Source of the DNA: Antedon mediterranea
Lineage: Eukaryota; Echinodermata; Crinoidea; Comatulida; Antedonidae
Reading direction: 5' to 3'
Assembly: GCF_964355755.1 (NCBI RefSeq)
Contig: NC_092673.1
Coordinates: forward strand, 31,131,001-31,191,000
Length of the DNA stretch: 60,000 bases
Of this stretch, positions 58,280 to 60,000 are shown piece by piece (the stretch's first letter is position 1; each line of letters begins with the position of its first letter). The notes beneath the pieces are model-generated. The model searched no databases. It worked only from the letters and a program-made list of their open reading frames with translations, and was not told where the DNA came from. The position numbers and the translations under genes are program-made.

Positions 58280-60000
58280 ATAGTTTATCATTGTTTTTTA
58301 TTAGAACCAATATGGTTACACAGTTAAACATAGTGATAAAGAATAGATACTTGTTAGGTTACTACCCTACCCTCTAGTTTGAAGCGACATTATAAATTCA
58401 TCGAGAAAAAAAACGTATCGTATTCAGAAACGTTTGAAATTTTGTATAGATATGTTCAATAAGACAAAACAAATTATAAATTTCAAGACAAATCGATGAT
58501 TTCCATTATTTGCATTTCTAAAAATTCACACTTATGAAAGACCATACATTTTCAACATTTCCTTTTTTCTGTGTACCGAGTTTAGAAACTTTTTGAATAC
58601 CAGACGTATTTTTTTGTGATGCTTTTTCATTTGAATTGTAGTATAAAATGCCATTGAAACGAGATAAAAATCATACAAGACATGTTATAATAGGTTGCTC
58701 TATATACATAACAAAATTAGTTCTTTTTTTTGGTAAGAATCGCCAATGAAGTAGAAAGTTATTTCAGATGTAGTGTGCATTTTAATAGTAGGCCTAAAAT
58801 ATAATATTAAATATTATAAAGAATATCAAACATTTTATGTTATGAAAAATAAAATTTACATATAAGTTTATCATTGTGTTTTACTATAACCATTTTGGTT
58901 AAAAGTTAAACACAGTGAGTGATAAAGAATAGAACTGTTTTAGTTTATTTAACCCTAACCCTAGTTTGAAGCGATCACATATTTAATATTCATCGCTAAA
59001 AATACGTATCGTCTTGAAAAACGTTTGATATTTGGTAGATATGTTCAATATAGGTTCTTACATCTATAATGCAAAAGAAATATCCTAATAGTTTTATTTT
59101 GATTTCTGAGAATCATCAATGAAGTAAAAATGTGTTGGAAATGTATTGTCTTTCATAAGTGTAAATGTTTAGAAATGCAAATTATTAAAATCACGAATTT
59201 GTCTTGAAACTTTTATTTTTTGTTTGTTTTATAGAAGTAAGAAGCTATTGAACATATTTACCAAATTTCAAATGTTTCTGAATACGATACGTATTTTTTC
59301 GCGATGAATTAAGTATGTGATCGCTTCAAACTAGGGTTAGAGTTATATAACCTAAAACAGTGTCTATTCTTTATCACTGTGTTTAACTGTGTAACCAAAT
59401 TGGTTCTGTAAAACAAGATGATAAACTATGTAACTTGTATTTATTATTATTACATTATATGTATCCTATAATGTAATATGAAAAATAAAATGTACATAGT
59501 TTATCATTGTGTTGTACTAAAACCAATTTGGTTAAAAGTTAAACACAGTGTTAAAGAATGGAACTGTTAGGTTATTTAACCCTAACCCTAGTTTGAAGCG
59601 ATCACATACTTAATTCATCGATAAAAATACGTATCGTCTTAAAAACGTTTGAAATTTGGTACATGTTCAATATAGGTTCTTACATCTATAATGTAAAAGA
59701 AATATCATAATTTGTTTTATTTTGATTTCTGGGAATCATCAATGAAGTAAAAATGTATGGTATTTCATAAGTGTACATTTTTAGAAATGTAAATTATTAA
59801 AATCACGAATTTTTTGTGAAATTTATATTTTTTGTTTGTTTTATAGACGTAAGAACCTATTAAACATATCTAACAAATTTCAAAAGTTTCTAAATACGAT
59901 ACGTACTTTTTCGCGATGAATTTATTATGTCGCTTCAAACTAGGGTTAGGGTTATATAACCTAAAACAGTATCTATTCTTTATCACTGTGTTTAACTGTG
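58280..60000. repeat. Palindromic tandem array, about 600-bp period
   Basis: Three units start near 58280, 58870 and 59500, the last cut by the window edge. Each begins with a satellite-like ACCAATTTGGTTA...GATAAAGAATAG block, then AACCCTAACCCTAGTTTGAAGCG, then arms with AATACGTATCG facing CGATACGTATT, and closes with CTTCAAACTAGGGTTAG. The centre (CTTTCATAAGTGTA) is shared with the spacer of the two foldback elements. Confidence 0.75.

Overview
The window is AT-rich animal genomic DNA, most likely from an echinoderm. Support for this comes from frequent TAGGCCTA-type motifs, a foldback element with 15-bp tandem repeats like the sea-urchin TU elements, and a metazoan multi-exon gene. Taxon is an inference. 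Only about 3 genes are supported: one complete housekeeping gene and a duplicated small secreted-peptide gene. Nearly everything else is mobile or tandem-repeat DNA.

Left part (1-12 kb). A decayed Transib-superfamily DNA transposon fills 14-2626. Its termini read as RAG-type recombination signals (CACAGTG heptamer, 23-bp spacer, A-rich nonamer-like block). It is inserted in a copy of a palindromic MITE (here MITE-A, terminus AAGCTTGGTTCCCACT). MITE-A copies recur many times, often abutting other TTAA-targeting MITEs in chains (6.6-7.7 kb, 8.1-8.4 kb, 31.9-32.6 kb). A cluster of four ATTTGCAT octamers lies at 10.70-10.82 kb.

12.2-17.5 kb is a recent 2.4-kb tandem duplication that ends in an expanded 17-bp minisatellite. 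19.8-20.9 kb holds Penelope-like retroelement debris with two sequences that fold as type I hammerhead ribozymes, one on each strand. 21.85-22.35 kb is a long (TA)n tract grown from the tail of a tRNA-derived SINE.

23.1-29.8 kb carries two tandem copies of a two-exon gene on the minus strand, each encoding a 127-residue secreted prepropeptide. The precursor ends in a predicted amphipathic, C-terminally amidated peptide (ending in LPGLRV-amide or LPGLRI-amide). Each copy has its own unrelated first exon and TATA box.

35.0-40.0 kb is EXOSC2 (RRP4), the RNA exosome cap subunit. It is on the minus strand, with eight exons and 292 residues reconstructed codon by codon. Its introns carry MITE-C, LINE and Penelope-like fragments.

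40.3-60 kb is satellite territory. A roughly 101-bp satellite is interrupted by two 7.2-kb nearly perfect palindromes (41,094-48,312 and 48,531-55,823). Both have the same terminus (TATGGCAAGCCTCAG) and each is flanked by its own exact 6-bp target-site duplication (CAATTT; CTGTGT). They are therefore mobile foldback elements with arms of about 3.5 kb and no visible coding capacity. Their 183-bp centre and inner arms are related to a palindromic tandem array at 58.3-60 kb whose units are bounded by CCCTAA-like motifs. No protein gene is visible in this part.

All coordinates of mobile-element edges were read by eye and may be off by a few bases. No database search was run.
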